DNA of 64,000 nucleotides, from the NCBI GenBank assembly GCA_028749115.1, contig JAQURD010000007.1:62001-126000 (forward strand), read 5' to 3'. Below the pieces are notes generated by a model that made no database searches, was not told the origin of the DNA, and worked only from the letters and a program-made list of their open reading frames with translations. Source of the stretch: Acidobacteriota bacterium (GTDB taxonomy: Bacteria > Acidobacteriota > Aminicenantia > Aminicenantales > Saccharicenantaceae). The position numbers were made by a program, and so were the translations under genes. Shown here in pieces: positions 16,282-24,697 of the stretch. Position 1 is the first letter of the stretch. Each line of letters opens with the position of its first letter.

Positions 16282-16617
16282 TATTTTTTATCTTTTCGAT
16301 TTAAATTTTTAATGGGATCTAGTTAGACAAATATCTTAAATGATTTGCGTGGAAGCATTTACTAAGAACGTCTACCCGGGCAAGATTTATTAAGCCAAAA
16401 ATTGCCGGGTAAAACAAACTGTAGACCTTAAAAGTGATAACTGTATTTCAGTTCAACTGGCGATTCTTGCTAATTCTTTCGACGGTAGTCTGGTATTATC
16501 TACAACATTTCACCAAGAATTTTCAAAAATAGATATACTACCCCTTTTAAGTGCTTTATTAATCTTAAAGCTTAATTTCTTCTCTTAAGTTAAGCTATTC
16601 CGATCGTTTGCTTTTTC
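16282..16617. other. Intergenic region with an inverted repeat
   Basis: AT-rich 336 bases between the tRNA and the convergent secreted TPR gene. It contains arms TACCCGGGCAA (16373-16383) and TTGCCGGGTA (16402-16411), a ten-pair stem with one bulge and an 18-base loop. The arms lie in GC-poor surroundings, so the structure stands out. No coding remnant was recognised. Confidence 0.4.
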
Positions 16618-17598
16618 TCATGAAATCTTTTTAATGGCCTCTAAGATCTGTTGAACCATAGCTATCCTGGGAGAATCCTGAGGCTCAACTTTTAAAAATT
16701 TTTCAAAGTATTCCACTGCCTTGGGAATATCATTTCTATTCAACATGACATAGCCAAGCTTCAGGTATGGATCCGGCCAATCCGGCTTAATAGTGGAGGC
16801 CAGCTCATAATATTTTTGAGCCTCATCCAGGCGCTGATTATCAAAAAAGACCTCGGCCACATTAAAAGCTGCGATTTCGTCATGAGGAGAAATATCTACC
16901 GATTGCTTAAAATACTTCGCAGCTTCTTCTATATTGTTCTGCTTAAGGTAAACCAGCCCGATAGCCCCCAGGGCTTTAGCCGTCATGCTTACTCCCAGAT
17001 TCTGATCAAGCTTAGCTTTTTCAATCACCTGCTGGTAAGTTTCTAATGCTTTATCCAGTTCCCCTTTTTCAAGGTAACAATCACCAATATTAACCAAAAC
17101 CTGATAGGCCTCAGGGTTTTTATCCATGAACTGCTGATATAGCGTTAGAGCTGTATCATATTGGCCTTCCTTAAAATAACCATTGCCTTCTTCAAGAAGT
17201 TGAAGACTGGATTCATCCTTAATAAATGTCAGGCCGCGGCTTGACTTTTGCAGTTTAATAGTAACCTTGGGATTTTTATCCAGCTGGCTAACAATAACAT
17301 CCTGAGTGGCTGGAGAATAACCTGAAGCCGTGACCATGACTGACCATTTGCCTGAGCCAAGACCCATAAAAGACCATTCACCTTTATTATTGGTAACAGC
17401 CTCAAGTTCCAGCCCTTTAGCTGCTTCCTGAACAAAACTTATAACAACCTTTGCTCCGGTGATGGGTTGATCATTTTGATCCAGAACAAGTCCCGTCAGC
17501 CGGCCGACACCCCGGCCTGCCTGAGCAAAAAGCAGCGTCTGGCCAAGAAAAAATAATATGGTCAGCAAAGAAAAATAACGCCAGCTTGACTTTTTCAT
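16618..17598 (-). CDS. Secreted carboxypeptidase-regulatory-like / TPR protein
   Basis: About 326 residues. The best start is the second of two adjacent ATGs (17598), which sits 5 bases after GGAGG; the frame stays open to an ATG at 17625. A signal peptide (KKSSWRYFSLLTILFFLGQTLLFAQ) leads to a carboxypeptidase-regulatory-like beta domain (GRLTGLVLDQNDQPITGAKV, NNKGEWSFMGLGSGKW) and then at least five TPR units (for example GQYDTALTLYQQFMDKNPEAY, LDEAQKYYELASTIKPDWPDP). It is probably a periplasmic or outer-membrane protein-protein interaction module. It is divergent from the primary sigma factor gene. No enzymatic motif was seen. Confidence 0.8.
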   Translation of the reverse strand: MKKSSWRYFSLLTILFFLGQTLLFAQAGRGVGRLTGLVLDQNDQPITGAKVVISFVQEAAKGLELEAVTNNKGEWSFMGLGSGKWSVMVTASGYSPATQDVIVSQLDKNPKVTIKLQKSSRGLTFIKDESSLQLLEEGNGYFKEGQYDTALTLYQQFMDKNPEAYQVLVNIGDCYLEKGELDKALETYQQVIEKAKLDQNLGVSMTAKALGAIGLVYLKQNNIEEAAKYFKQSVDISPHDEIAAFNVAEVFFDNQRLDEAQKYYELASTIKPDWPDPYLKLGYVMLNRNDIPKAVEYFEKFLKVEPQDSPRIAMVQQILEAIKKIS

Positions 17599-17874
17599 CA
17601 TGACCTCCATTCTATTAATAGACAAGACTACCGCCGATATTACCCGGCCAGAGTAATTCTTTCCATCTCCTGCATTTTCCAGGCCAGGTCTTACCCATTT
17701 TTCTGCTTAGCAGCTCAGTAGTTTTTTTTCTAGCAAAATTATTCTCTGGCCTGAATATCAGAAAACAGGCCCTGGCGGCCAATATTAGCCTGCTCTTTTT
17801 TATCATAATTTTTCCTGTATTATATATTATAATATACGGCCACCTGTTGCAAGAATAGATTGATGAAAAACAAC
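17599..17874. other. Divergent intergenic region upstream of rpoD
   Basis: AT-rich gap between the secreted TPR gene and the sigma factor gene. It contains an ATATATTATAATATA block at about 17820-17836 that could supply a -10 for the minus-strand gene. No gene was recognised. Confidence 0.35.
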
Positions 17875-17903
17875 TTGACAAAAAAAGGCAGGTGACTTAT
17901 CTA
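17875..17903 (+). promoter_or_regulatory. Promoter of the primary sigma factor gene
   Basis: TTGACA at 17875-17880 and TATCTA at 17898-17903, 17-base spacer; TATATT at 17902 is an alternative -10 with longer spacing. The leader to the start codon is about 65 bases. Confidence 0.6.
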
Positions 17904-17977
17904 TATTAGAGAATTCCAATGAGATAATGCCTCCCTTTGATTGTAGATTTAAAGACGGTATTTATAGGGGTTAAAAA

Positions 17978-19642
17978 GTGACCAGGCAGGTTAAGAAAGA
18001 AGAACAGAAGTCTAAAAAAAAGCGGGTAAAAGTTCGTTCCAGGAAGAATGAATTTATGACACCCGAGCAAACTTTATCAACTGAAATGCTGGAATCCAGG
18101 CTCAATCCGCTTTTTTTATCAAAAGAAATCAAGCCAGAAGTGTCGTCTCCTAACAAGCTGAAAAATATCTCTGAAACTTTTGATGAAATAGAACTGCAAG
18201 ATATATTACCAAAAAGTGCCAGGTCAGAGGCGCCGGCGTCCGGAGAAGTGGTTGAATCTGATCACGACCCGGTAAAAATTTATTTTCGCGAAATGGGCAA
18301 AATTTCCTTGCTTTCCCAGCAGGATGAAATTGACCTGGCCCGGCAGATGGAAAGAGGCAGGAAAATTCAACTCAGGGCACTGCTGAAGACCAGGCTGGCC
18401 ATTAAGGATATTCTGGCCTTAAGAGAGATATCTGAAACTGAGCCAGACCGCTTTCTCAGGTTTTTTGATGAAACTGAAGATTTTGAAGACGATGCAGCCA
18501 GAAAAAAGATCAAAGAAATACGTCAGACACTGGAGAAATTTTATAAACTATCTGAAAAACTCAATTCTTTGAAGCCTCCTGCCCGCCTGGCCTGGCCAAG
18601 AGGCCGGTTGATGGTTAAAATGTATCAAATCCTGGAAGAGCTTCACCTGTCTCCCGAAAAAATGGCTGCTACAATTGAAAGATTGCGGGAAATCCTCCAT
18701 TTGATGAATGAACTCGAAGAAAGGCAGGAAGAAATCCATCTGTCCTGGCTGAAAGCCAGAAATAAAGTGCCGTCAGCCGCCTGGAAAAATAAATTAAAGG
18801 TGATTAGAGCTGAAGAAAAAATTTACCGGCAGGAAGCAGGGCTAAGGGCGGCTGAACTGAGGAAAATACTCCTTGATGTTAGCCGGGGAGAGAAAATCCA
18901 AAAGCATGCTGAGAACAAGCTAATTGAAGCTAACTTAAGACTGGTCGTCTCTATAGCCAAGAATTATGTCAACCGCGGATTGAGCCTGTCTGATCTCATT
19001 CAAGAAGGCAACTTAGGTTTAATGCGGGCTGTCCAGAAATTTGATTACCACCGGGGTTTTAAGTTTTCAACGTATGCTACCTGGTGGATAAAGCAATCAA
19101 TTACCAGGGCTATCGCCGACCAGGCCAGGACGATTCGCATACCGGTGCATATGGTGGAAACGATTAACCGCCTGAAAAAAATTCACCAGGAGCTTGTTCA
19201 AAAAACGGGGCATGAACCAACTGTGCAGGAAATTGCCGAGGCAGTAAAAATGCCCATTCAGAAAGTGACCAAAATTCTCCAGGATAGTCAGGAACTGCTT
19301 TCTCTCGACTCTCCTATTGGCGATGATGAGGAAAGCTTCCTGCGCGATTTTGTTCAGGATATTTACAATCCTTCGCCGGCTGATATTGTTATCCGGGCTA
19401 ATCTCAAGGAGCAGATTACCAGAGCTATCAACACTCTGACGGAAAGAGAAGCAACCGTCATCAAAATGAGATTTGGCATTGGGGACGGACAGGAACACAC
19501 CCTGGAAGAAATCGGCCAGAAACTGAAGGTCACCAGAGAAAGAGTCCGCCAGATAGAGACCAAGGCTTTGCGCAAACTGGCTGAATCTACACTCAGGGAT
19601 AAATTAAAGTCTTTTTCTGATGTTCCTTCCAACCAGGCCTAA
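17978..19642 (+). CDS. rpoD: RNA polymerase primary sigma factor (sigma-70, RpoD)
   Basis: 554-residue group 1 sigma factor. Region 1.2 begins near residue 97 ([21 protein letters not shown]). A variable non-conserved region spans about 130-300. Region 2 begins near 313 ([20 protein letters not shown], then [20 protein letters not shown] and [20 protein letters not shown]). Region 3 follows, with [13 protein letters not shown] near 392. Region 4 begins near 486 ([18 protein letters not shown] and the helix-turn-helix [17 protein letters not shown]). A canonical acidic region 1.1 is not evident; the first 40 residues are basic. The GTG at 17978 is the listed start, but an ATG at 18056 preceded by AGGAAG is a credible alternative. 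It recognises promoters of the TTGACA/TATAAT kind seen across the window. Confidence 0.93.
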   Translation: MTRQVKKEEQKSKKKRVKVRSRKNEFMTPEQTLSTEMLESRLNPLFLSKEIKPEVSSPNKLKNISETFDEIELQDILPKSARSEAPASGEVVESDHDPVKIYFREMGKISLLSQQDEIDLARQMERGRKIQLRALLKTRLAIKDILALREISETEPDRFLRFFDETEDFEDDAARKKIKEIRQTLEKFYKLSEKLNSLKPPARLAWPRGRLMVKMYQILEELHLSPEKMAATIERLREILHLMNELEERQEEIHLSWLKARNKVPSAAWKNKLKVIRAEEKIYRQEAGLRAAELRKILLDVSRGEKIQKHAENKLIEANLRLVVSIAKNYVNRGLSLSDLIQEGNLGLMRAVQKFDYHRGFKFSTYATWWIKQSITRAIADQARTIRIPVHMVETINRLKKIHQELVQKTGHEPTVQEIAEAVKMPIQKVTKILQDSQELLSLDSPIGDDEESFLRDFVQDIYNPSPADIVIRANLKEQITRAINTLTEREATVIKMRFGIGDGQEHTLEEIGQKLKVTRERVRQIETKALRKLAESTLRDKLKSFSDVPSNQA

Positions 19643-19680
19643 AAATATCTTCAGCAAGCTGACCTGGAGCTGAATCCATC

Positions 19681-19995
19681 TTAGCGGGCGGAATGATCGA
19701 CACCCATTTTTTCCAGAGCTTCATCACCTCTCGATTGACAGGGGGCTTCGCCTGGCAAATAAAGCAGAACGCCTCCTTTAATCGGCCTGATTTCAATCTT
19801 TTTCTCTTCAGCCAGCTTATTGGTGGCCTGAACCGGGTCCTGCCCGAAATATTTTTTAAAGGCTTCATTAAAACCGCTATAAACCGAGTGGATACCTTTA
19901 AAATCTCCCATTCTTAATGATTTAATAGCCAGCATGACAAATTCTTCAACTGTCATTTTATCATCGGCCTTCTGGTTTAAACGTTTTTCAGCCAT
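19681..19995 (-). CDS. Small conserved-looking protein, function unknown
   Basis: About 104 residues when started at the ATG at 19995, which has AAAGGAG 7 bases upstream; an upstream in-frame start at 20046 lacks such a site. The sequence is mostly charged and helical (MTVEEFVMLAIKSLR, FKGIHSVYSGFNEAFKKYFG), then a short beta-like segment (EIRPIKGGVLLYLPGE), which looks like a small winged-helix or DNA-binding-like fold. No signal peptide or membrane segment. It converges on rpoD 38 bases away. I do not recognise the family with confidence. Confidence 0.6.
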   Translation of the reverse strand: MAEKRLNQKADDKMTVEEFVMLAIKSLRMGDFKGIHSVYSGFNEAFKKYFGQDPVQATNKLAEEKKIEIRPIKGGVLLYLPGEAPCQSRGDEALEKMGVDHSAR

Positions 19996-20103
19996 GGTTA
20001 TTCTCCTTTCTATTTTAATGACGGCTAATTCTTCTTTTTTACTCATTTTTAAAAATAGATTAATGGAGTATAATAAATTTTTTTACAGTCACAGAAGGTA
20101 AAG

Positions 20104-20263
20104 ATGCCCGATTTATTAATTAACCTGGCCGGCTAGTATTTGCCTGCTATTGAATGCTTATCACTTTGGTGCCTGGCCTTCAGTCGGCGTTAATGCTGTC
20201 TGGATAAGCATCGCCCTGCTGACAGTAGCTGAAAGCCAGGCAGGAAGAAAAAAGGAGGAATAA
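20104..20263 (+). pseudogene. Remnant of a CBU_0592-like small membrane protein, middle deleted
   Basis: An ATG at 20104 (AGAAGG upstream) reads MPDLLINLAG then TAG. One base over, the frame continues SICLLLNAYHFGAWPSVG and then NAVWISIALL to a TAA at 20261. Both pieces resemble the two ends of the ~80-residue CBU_0592-type membrane proteins (start ...LLINIIGW, end ...LNAxYHGAWPSxxLNxxW). The intervening ~35 residues are absent and the frames differ, so it cannot make the normal protein. Its tail overlaps the ribosome site of the flavoprotein gene. Family identification is from memory and moderate. Confidence 0.55.
20170..20242 (+). repeat. Long imperfect hairpin upstream of the flavoprotein gene
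   Basis: Arms TGCCTGGCCTTCAG (20170-20183) and CTGAAAGCCAGGCA (20229-20242) pair at 13 of 14 positions. Inside, GGCG/CGCC and ATGCT/AGCAT (20186-20197 with 20207-20215) form a second stem. It lies 26 bases before the next start codon and just before its ribosome site. There is no U tract, so it is not a simple terminator. Confidence 0.5.
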
Positions 20264-20268
20264 AAATA

Positions 20269-20832
20269 ATGAAGAAAAAGGTCTTAATATTTACTGGCAG
20301 TCCGAGAGAAAACAGTTATGGAGCCAGCCTGGCTCAAGCTGCAGTTCGTGGAGTAAAAAAAGCCGGGGCGCTGGCTGAAATCATAAATCTCAGTCAATTA
20401 AAGCTAAATCCCTGTCAGGCTTGTGACCGCTGCCGGCGGAGAGGAACGGGAAAGTGTTTTCAGAAAGACGATATGACCCAGCTCTATCCGCGTCTTAAGA
20501 AAGCCAGAGCGATCATCCTGGTGCATCCGGTTTACTGGTTCAATATCAATGCTCAGACCAAGATATTTATTGACCGCTGGTATGCCTTCGGCGGGGATAA
20601 TTACGCCTGTTTTAAAAATAAAAAAATAGGCTTGATTCTGACTTTCGCTGACCGAGATTTAGCTGCTTCGGGTGCAGTTAATGCCATTCAGGCTTACAAA
20701 GATATGTTCAGTTACCTCGGTTCAGACCTCTGTAGCCTGGTTACGACCAGTACTCAGGATAGGAACAGGACTGAAAAAGCAGCTAAAGTTTTAAGACAAG
20801 CCTATGAGTTAGGTCGAGAAATTGCCAGTTAA
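20269..20832 (+). CDS. NAD(P)H-dependent FMN reductase / flavodoxin-fold oxidoreductase
   Basis: 187-residue cytoplasmic flavoprotein. It has the FMN phosphate loop TGSPRENSYGASLA near 10-23. A cysteine-rich CQACDRCRRRGTGKCFQKDD follows near 46-65, typical of iron-sulfur-flavoprotein-like and NADPH-dependent FMN reductases; the spacing is not that of a confirmed 4Fe-4S site. HPVYWFNINAQTKIFIDRWY near 85-105 is the conserved isoalloxazine-binding segment. A strong AAAAGGAGG site precedes the ATG. It probably transfers reducing equivalents from NAD(P)H to quinone-like or other acceptors. Partner unknown. Confidence 0.85.
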   Translation: MKKKVLIFTGSPRENSYGASLAQAAVRGVKKAGALAEIINLSQLKLNPCQACDRCRRRGTGKCFQKDDMTQLYPRLKKARAIILVHPVYWFNINAQTKIFIDRWYAFGGDNYACFKNKKIGLILTFADRDLAASGAVNAIQAYKDMFSYLGSDLCSLVTTSTQDRNRTEKAAKVLRQAYELGREIAS

Positions 20833-20950
20833 GACCGGTTAATTAAAGATTTGGCAAGACAAAAAGCAATTTTTCAATTTATTTTATAAATGTGCGACTA
20901 AAAATTCATAATAGGCGTCTTTTAGTTCTAGTGGAAAGGAAGAGGCAACG

Positions 20951-23659
20951 ATGAGAGCCAGGATATTCTTTTTCCTATCGTTTATAACTATATTTTTTCT
21001 GCTGGTTCCAGCCTATCAGGCTAAGGAAGCTGAGCAAAACAGGACGGCTGAAATAGACAAAGAAGTTCTCAAAAAAGCTCAGGAAAACAAATCTGTTCGG
21101 GCTTACCGCCTGACCAGGCCAATTAATCTTGACGGGCAACTGACAGAAGAAGTTTATCAACATCCGGCTGTTGAAGACTTCCTACAGACCGATCCCGTTG
21201 ACGGTCAGGCCGCTTCAGAAAAAACCAGAGTATGGGTGGCCTACGATCAGGCTAATATTTATGTTGGAGCTTATTGTTTTGATTCCAGCCCGGAGAGAAT
21301 TATAGGCCAGCTTGGCCGACGGGATTATTCCGTTGATTCAGATTGGTTTATTTTTTGCCTTGACCCCTATCTTGACCGCCGGAGCGGCTATGCTTTCTGG
21401 GTAAATCCAGCCGGTTCAATTATTGATAAAGCTCTTTATAACGATATTAGTGAAGATAAAAGCTGGGACGGCTTGTGGGAAGCAAAGGCTCAGATAACCA
21501 ATGATGGCTGGACGGTAGAAATAAAAATACCTTTTAACCAGCTCCGTTTTCCACACCAGGCATCTTATCTGTGGGGAGTAAACTTCCAGCGGATTATTAA
21601 GAGAAAAAATGAAAAAGTCTCATTTGTTTGGGTACCAAAGGAAGACAATGCTTTTGTTTCGCGTTTTGCCCGGTTGGAAAATATAGAGAATATTAAGCCC
21701 GGCCGGCGGATTGAAGCCTATCCTTACTCAGTCGGTCAGGCTCAGTTCAGGCCGTCTGAGGCTGGTAATCCCTTTGAAACCGGCCATAAGTATAGAGGAA
21801 ATATCGGCCTTGACCTTAAAGCCGGGCTTAAAAGCAATTTAAATCTAGATCTAACCCTTAATCCTGATTTTGGCCAGGTAGAAGTAGATCCAGCCGTTAT
21901 TAATTTGACCGCCTATGAGACCTATTATGAAGAAAAACGTCCTTTCTTTATTGAAGGTTCTTCTATCTTCAGCAATTTTGGCCGCGGCGGGATTTATATC
22001 AGTTCAAATCTAAGCTGGTCCAATCCTAATCTTTTTTATAGCCGGAGAATCGGCCGGACTCCTCAGGGATATGCCACTCATGATGGTTATGTCAATTTTC
22101 CTGACCGGACAACCATTCTCGGGGCTTTGAAGATGACCGGTAAACTAGGAGCCGGCTGGAATATTGGCCTGATCAGTGCCCTGACTGCTAAAGAATATGC
22201 TACCGTCGATGACCTGACCAATCGTTATCAGGACCAGGTTGAACCGCTGACTTACTATGGAATTTTGCGGGCGCTTAAAGAGTTCAAAGGAGGCCGACAG
22301 GGACTGGGATTTATGTTCACTTCGGTTCTGAGGGATTCAGAAGTTGAAAGCCTCGACTCGATGCTCGCTTCCAATGCTTTTAGCTTAGGAATAGATGGCT
22401 GGTCTTTCCTTGATAAAAAAAGAAACTGGGTCATGGGCGGATGGGCAGGTGGCACATTGATTACCGGTAGCCAGGCAGCTATTTACCGGCTGCAGACATC
22501 ATCATTGCATTATTTTCAGCGGCCCGATGTTTCCCATCTAAGTCTTGATCCAGAAGCTACCCGGCTGGCCGGCTGGGCAGGCAAATTCAGTTTAGCCAAA
22601 CAGCAGGGACACTCCCTGTTTCTACTCGCGGCCGGAGCCATCTCCCCTGGATTTGACCCTAATGATGCCGGTTACCAGCGGACTATATCTGACAAGATCA
22701 ATTTGCAGGCTCTCTACGGCTACCAGTGGACCAATCCGGGCCGGGTCTTTCGCCAGGCTCTATTAATCGGTGGCCTGGAAAGAACCTATGATTTTGGCGG
22801 TAACAAAATTTTTGATGGCTGGCTGATCAATTTTCAGGGAGTCTTCAAGAATTGGTGGACTCTCCTGGCTGATGCTATCTATTACCCAAAATGTTACAGT
22901 AATACTCTAACCAGAGGAGGCCCTTTAGCCATAATTCCCGATGGCTTTTCAGCCCAGTATGAGATAGATTCAGACTCAAGAAAGCCTTTTGTTTTCTATC
23001 AAACAACTTATTATTACTGGACCAAGAACAAGCGTGATCAATGGGATCTGGGCCTGGGTCTCCGCTGGAAACCAGCTCCGAACTTTAACTTATCTTTTGG
23101 TCCCTCGGTTAGCAAAGATCGCAACGAAACTCAATGGCTCACTTCCCGGTCTGATGAGTTGATGACTGAGACTTATGGCCACCGTTATATATTTGGCCGC
23201 ATTGATCAGACAGTAGTGGCCAGCGAGATCAGGTTGAACTGGATCTTCACGCCAAGACTTAGCCTTCAGGTCTATCTACAGCCATATATCGCCGTTGGTA
23301 AATACGATCGTCTCAAACAGCTTAACCGTCCAGCTTCTTATGATTATCTAATTTATGGCCAGGGTGGCTCAACCATTTCTTATGAGGATAATTACTACCT
23401 CATTGACCCTGATGGCAGCGGTCCGGCGGCTGCCTTTAGCCTTTACAATCCTGATTTCAATTATAAATCTTTGCGTGGCACAATAGTCCTGCGCTGGGAA
23501 TACCGGTTAGGCTCTCTCCTCTACCTGGTCTGGACGCAGAACCGGGCCGACTATGCTCACCCTGGAGATTTTTCTTTGTGGCGCGACCTGGGCAATCTAT
23601 TTACCGCTCCCGGCGACAATGTTTTTCTGATTAAACTAACTTACCGCCTTAATCTTTAA
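20951..23659 (+). CDS. CBM9-like / DUF5916 outer-membrane protein (copy 1)
   Basis: 902-residue exported protein. The signal peptide (about 1-24) is followed by a family-9 carbohydrate-binding-like beta domain (about 50-240; INLDGQLTEEVYQHP, VWVAYDQANIYVGAYCFDS, YAFWVNPAGSI, SWDGLWEAKAQITNDGWTVE). A DUF5916 region follows (RPFFIEGSSIFSNFG), and the rest is aromatic-rich alternating strands ending LIKLTYRLNL, consistent with an outer-membrane beta barrel. The family is common in Acidobacteriota and Bacteroidota and its function is unknown; sugar binding or transport is suggested by the CBM-like part. A second member (737 residues) lies at 39572-41785. Ribosome site GGAAG 10 bases upstream. Confidence 0.83.
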   Translation: MRARIFFFLSFITIFFLLVPAYQAKEAEQNRTAEIDKEVLKKAQENKSVRAYRLTRPINLDGQLTEEVYQHPAVEDFLQTDPVDGQAASEKTRVWVAYDQANIYVGAYCFDSSPERIIGQLGRRDYSVDSDWFIFCLDPYLDRRSGYAFWVNPAGSIIDKALYNDISEDKSWDGLWEAKAQITNDGWTVEIKIPFNQLRFPHQASYLWGVNFQRIIKRKNEKVSFVWVPKEDNAFVSRFARLENIENIKPGRRIEAYPYSVGQAQFRPSEAGNPFETGHKYRGNIGLDLKAGLKSNLNLDLTLNPDFGQVEVDPAVINLTAYETYYEEKRPFFIEGSSIFSNFGRGGIYISSNLSWSNPNLFYSRRIGRTPQGYATHDGYVNFPDRTTILGALKMTGKLGAGWNIGLISALTAKEYATVDDLTNRYQDQVEPLTYYGILRALKEFKGGRQGLGFMFTSVLRDSEVESLDSMLASNAFSLGIDGWSFLDKKRNWVMGGWAGGTLITGSQAAIYRLQTSSLHYFQRPDVSHLSLDPEATRLAGWAGKFSLAKQQGHSLFLLAAGAISPGFDPNDAGYQRTISDKINLQALYGYQWTNPGRVFRQALLIGGLERTYDFGGNKIFDGWLINFQGVFKNWWTLLADAIYYPKCYSNTLTRGGPLAIIPDGFSAQYEIDSDSRKPFVFYQTTYYYWTKNKRDQWDLGLGLRWKPAPNFNLSFGPSVSKDRNETQWLTSRSDELMTETYGHRYIFGRIDQTVVASEIRLNWIFTPRLSLQVYLQPYIAVGKYDRLKQLNRPASYDYLIYGQGGSTISYEDNYYLIDPDGSGPAAAFSLYNPDFNYKSLRGTIVLRWEYRLGSLLYLVWTQNRADYAHPGDFSLWRDLGNLFTAPGDNVFLIKLTYRLNL

Positions 23660-23769
23660 ACTCTTCACCTGCCATCAAAAGCCTGACCGTGCCTGGATGA
23701 TCCTGACAAAAACCAGCGATAGGCTATGATCTCTGGCTATTATTAATTAGCAGTTCATTATGGTTAAAG

Positions 23770-23957
23770 ATGCCCTGGATAACCATCGGTTTACTTACCA
23801 TCTTTAAGCTCTTCATGACTTTTGCCTGGTACGGGCACCTTCGCTTCAAAATCCTGCCTCTCTGGAAAGCCATCATCTTTAGGAAGATTTCCGCTGGAAT
23901 TACCTGCGTGGCTCCTTCTTCATCATTCTGGGCGCTTTTTTCATTTTCAAAAAATGA
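23770..23957 (+). pseudogene. DUF486 (DMT-superfamily) membrane protein remnant, middle deleted
   Basis: From the ATG at 23770 the frame reads a first membrane helix with TIFKLFMTFAWYGHLRFK and LPLWKAIIF, the unmistakable N-terminus of DUF486 proteins. At about 23880 the match jumps to another frame, which reads EDFRWNYLRGSFFIILGAFF then IFKK and TGA (23955-23957), the normal C-terminus. About 55 residues between (the EYxxQVPANR region) are missing and the two ends are out of frame. An open frame runs on to 23979 but encodes nonsense after the junction. Clear inactivation by internal deletion. Confidence 0.78.
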
Positions 23958-23979
23958 CCGGCTCAACAGTGTGAGTTAA

Positions 23980-24672
23980 TCATCTGCCTGATTTTGAGGC
24001 TTCCACCTGCTGGTAATATTTGCTGATGAATTTTTCCTGCACCTCGTAGGACCAGTGGACATCACGGATGAATTTAGCTGCCTCTTCTTTTTTCCCTTCG
24101 CCTAGAAGTTTTGCTAACCGGGCATGCTCTTTGATTGAGGATTCTTCCCATTCTTTGACAAAGCCCTGACGCCGTGGAAAATCGTAAAGCCTTTTCTTCA
24201 AAGTATTGACGATCCTGATGAGCTTTTCATTCCCGCATAAATCAAGATAAACGCGGTGAAAATTCAGGTTTTTCTCATAATAAAGGTCAAAGTCATTAGC
24301 CTCAATGGCCTGACTCATTTCCTGATTCATTTGTTCCATATAATCAATATCTTTTTTACTCAGGCGGTCAAAGGATTTGATAATGGCTATGCTCTCCAGC
24401 GCTCCGATGATTTCATAATAATTTTTTATGTCCTGAACAGTCAGGAAATTGACGATAACCTTGCGCCTGGGTAAGATGGCCACGAAATCTTCACTCTCCA
24501 GCTGGAGCAGGGCATCCCGCAGCGGAGTCCGGCTAACGCCGAGTTTTTTTGAGGTTTCTTCCATATCAATAACGGAACCAGGCAAAATCTCTCCGCGGCG
24601 CATTTGTTCGCGAAGGAAATCATAGACCTGTTCTTTAAGAGACTTAATATTAAGAATTGATTTTTGATCCAT
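23980..24672 (-). CDS. GntR-family transcriptional regulator (FadR/FCD type)
   Basis: 230-residue DNA-binding regulator. A winged helix-turn-helix at about 12-78 (LKEQVYDFLREQMRRGEILP, GVSRTPLRDALLQLESEDFV) is followed by an all-helical FCD ligand domain at about 85-215, with the metal or ligand His residues expected (NFHRVYLDLCGN, EHARLAKLL). It probably represses a sugar-acid or carboxylate pathway. It lies 25 bases downstream of the LacI-family gene on the same strand, so the two regulators are likely co-transcribed. GGAGG precedes the ATG with long spacing. Targets cannot be assigned. Confidence 0.88.
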   Translation of the reverse strand: MDQKSILNIKSLKEQVYDFLREQMRRGEILPGSVIDMEETSKKLGVSRTPLRDALLQLESEDFVAILPRRKVIVNFLTVQDIKNYYEIIGALESIAIIKSFDRLSKKDIDYMEQMNQEMSQAIEANDFDLYYEKNLNFHRVYLDLCGNEKLIRIVNTLKKRLYDFPRRQGFVKEWEESSIKEHARLAKLLGEGKKEEAAKFIRDVHWSYEVQEKFISKYYQQVEASKSGR

Positions 24673-24697
24673 AGGCCTTTTTATCCTCCATCTAGAT

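Noticed and set aside
19593-19868. 91-codon minus-strand frame
   Set aside because: Overlaps the better-supported small gene at 19681-19995 in another frame and has no ribosome site.
23724-23966. 80-codon minus-strand frame
   Set aside because: Antisense to the DUF486 remnant, which explains the sequence.
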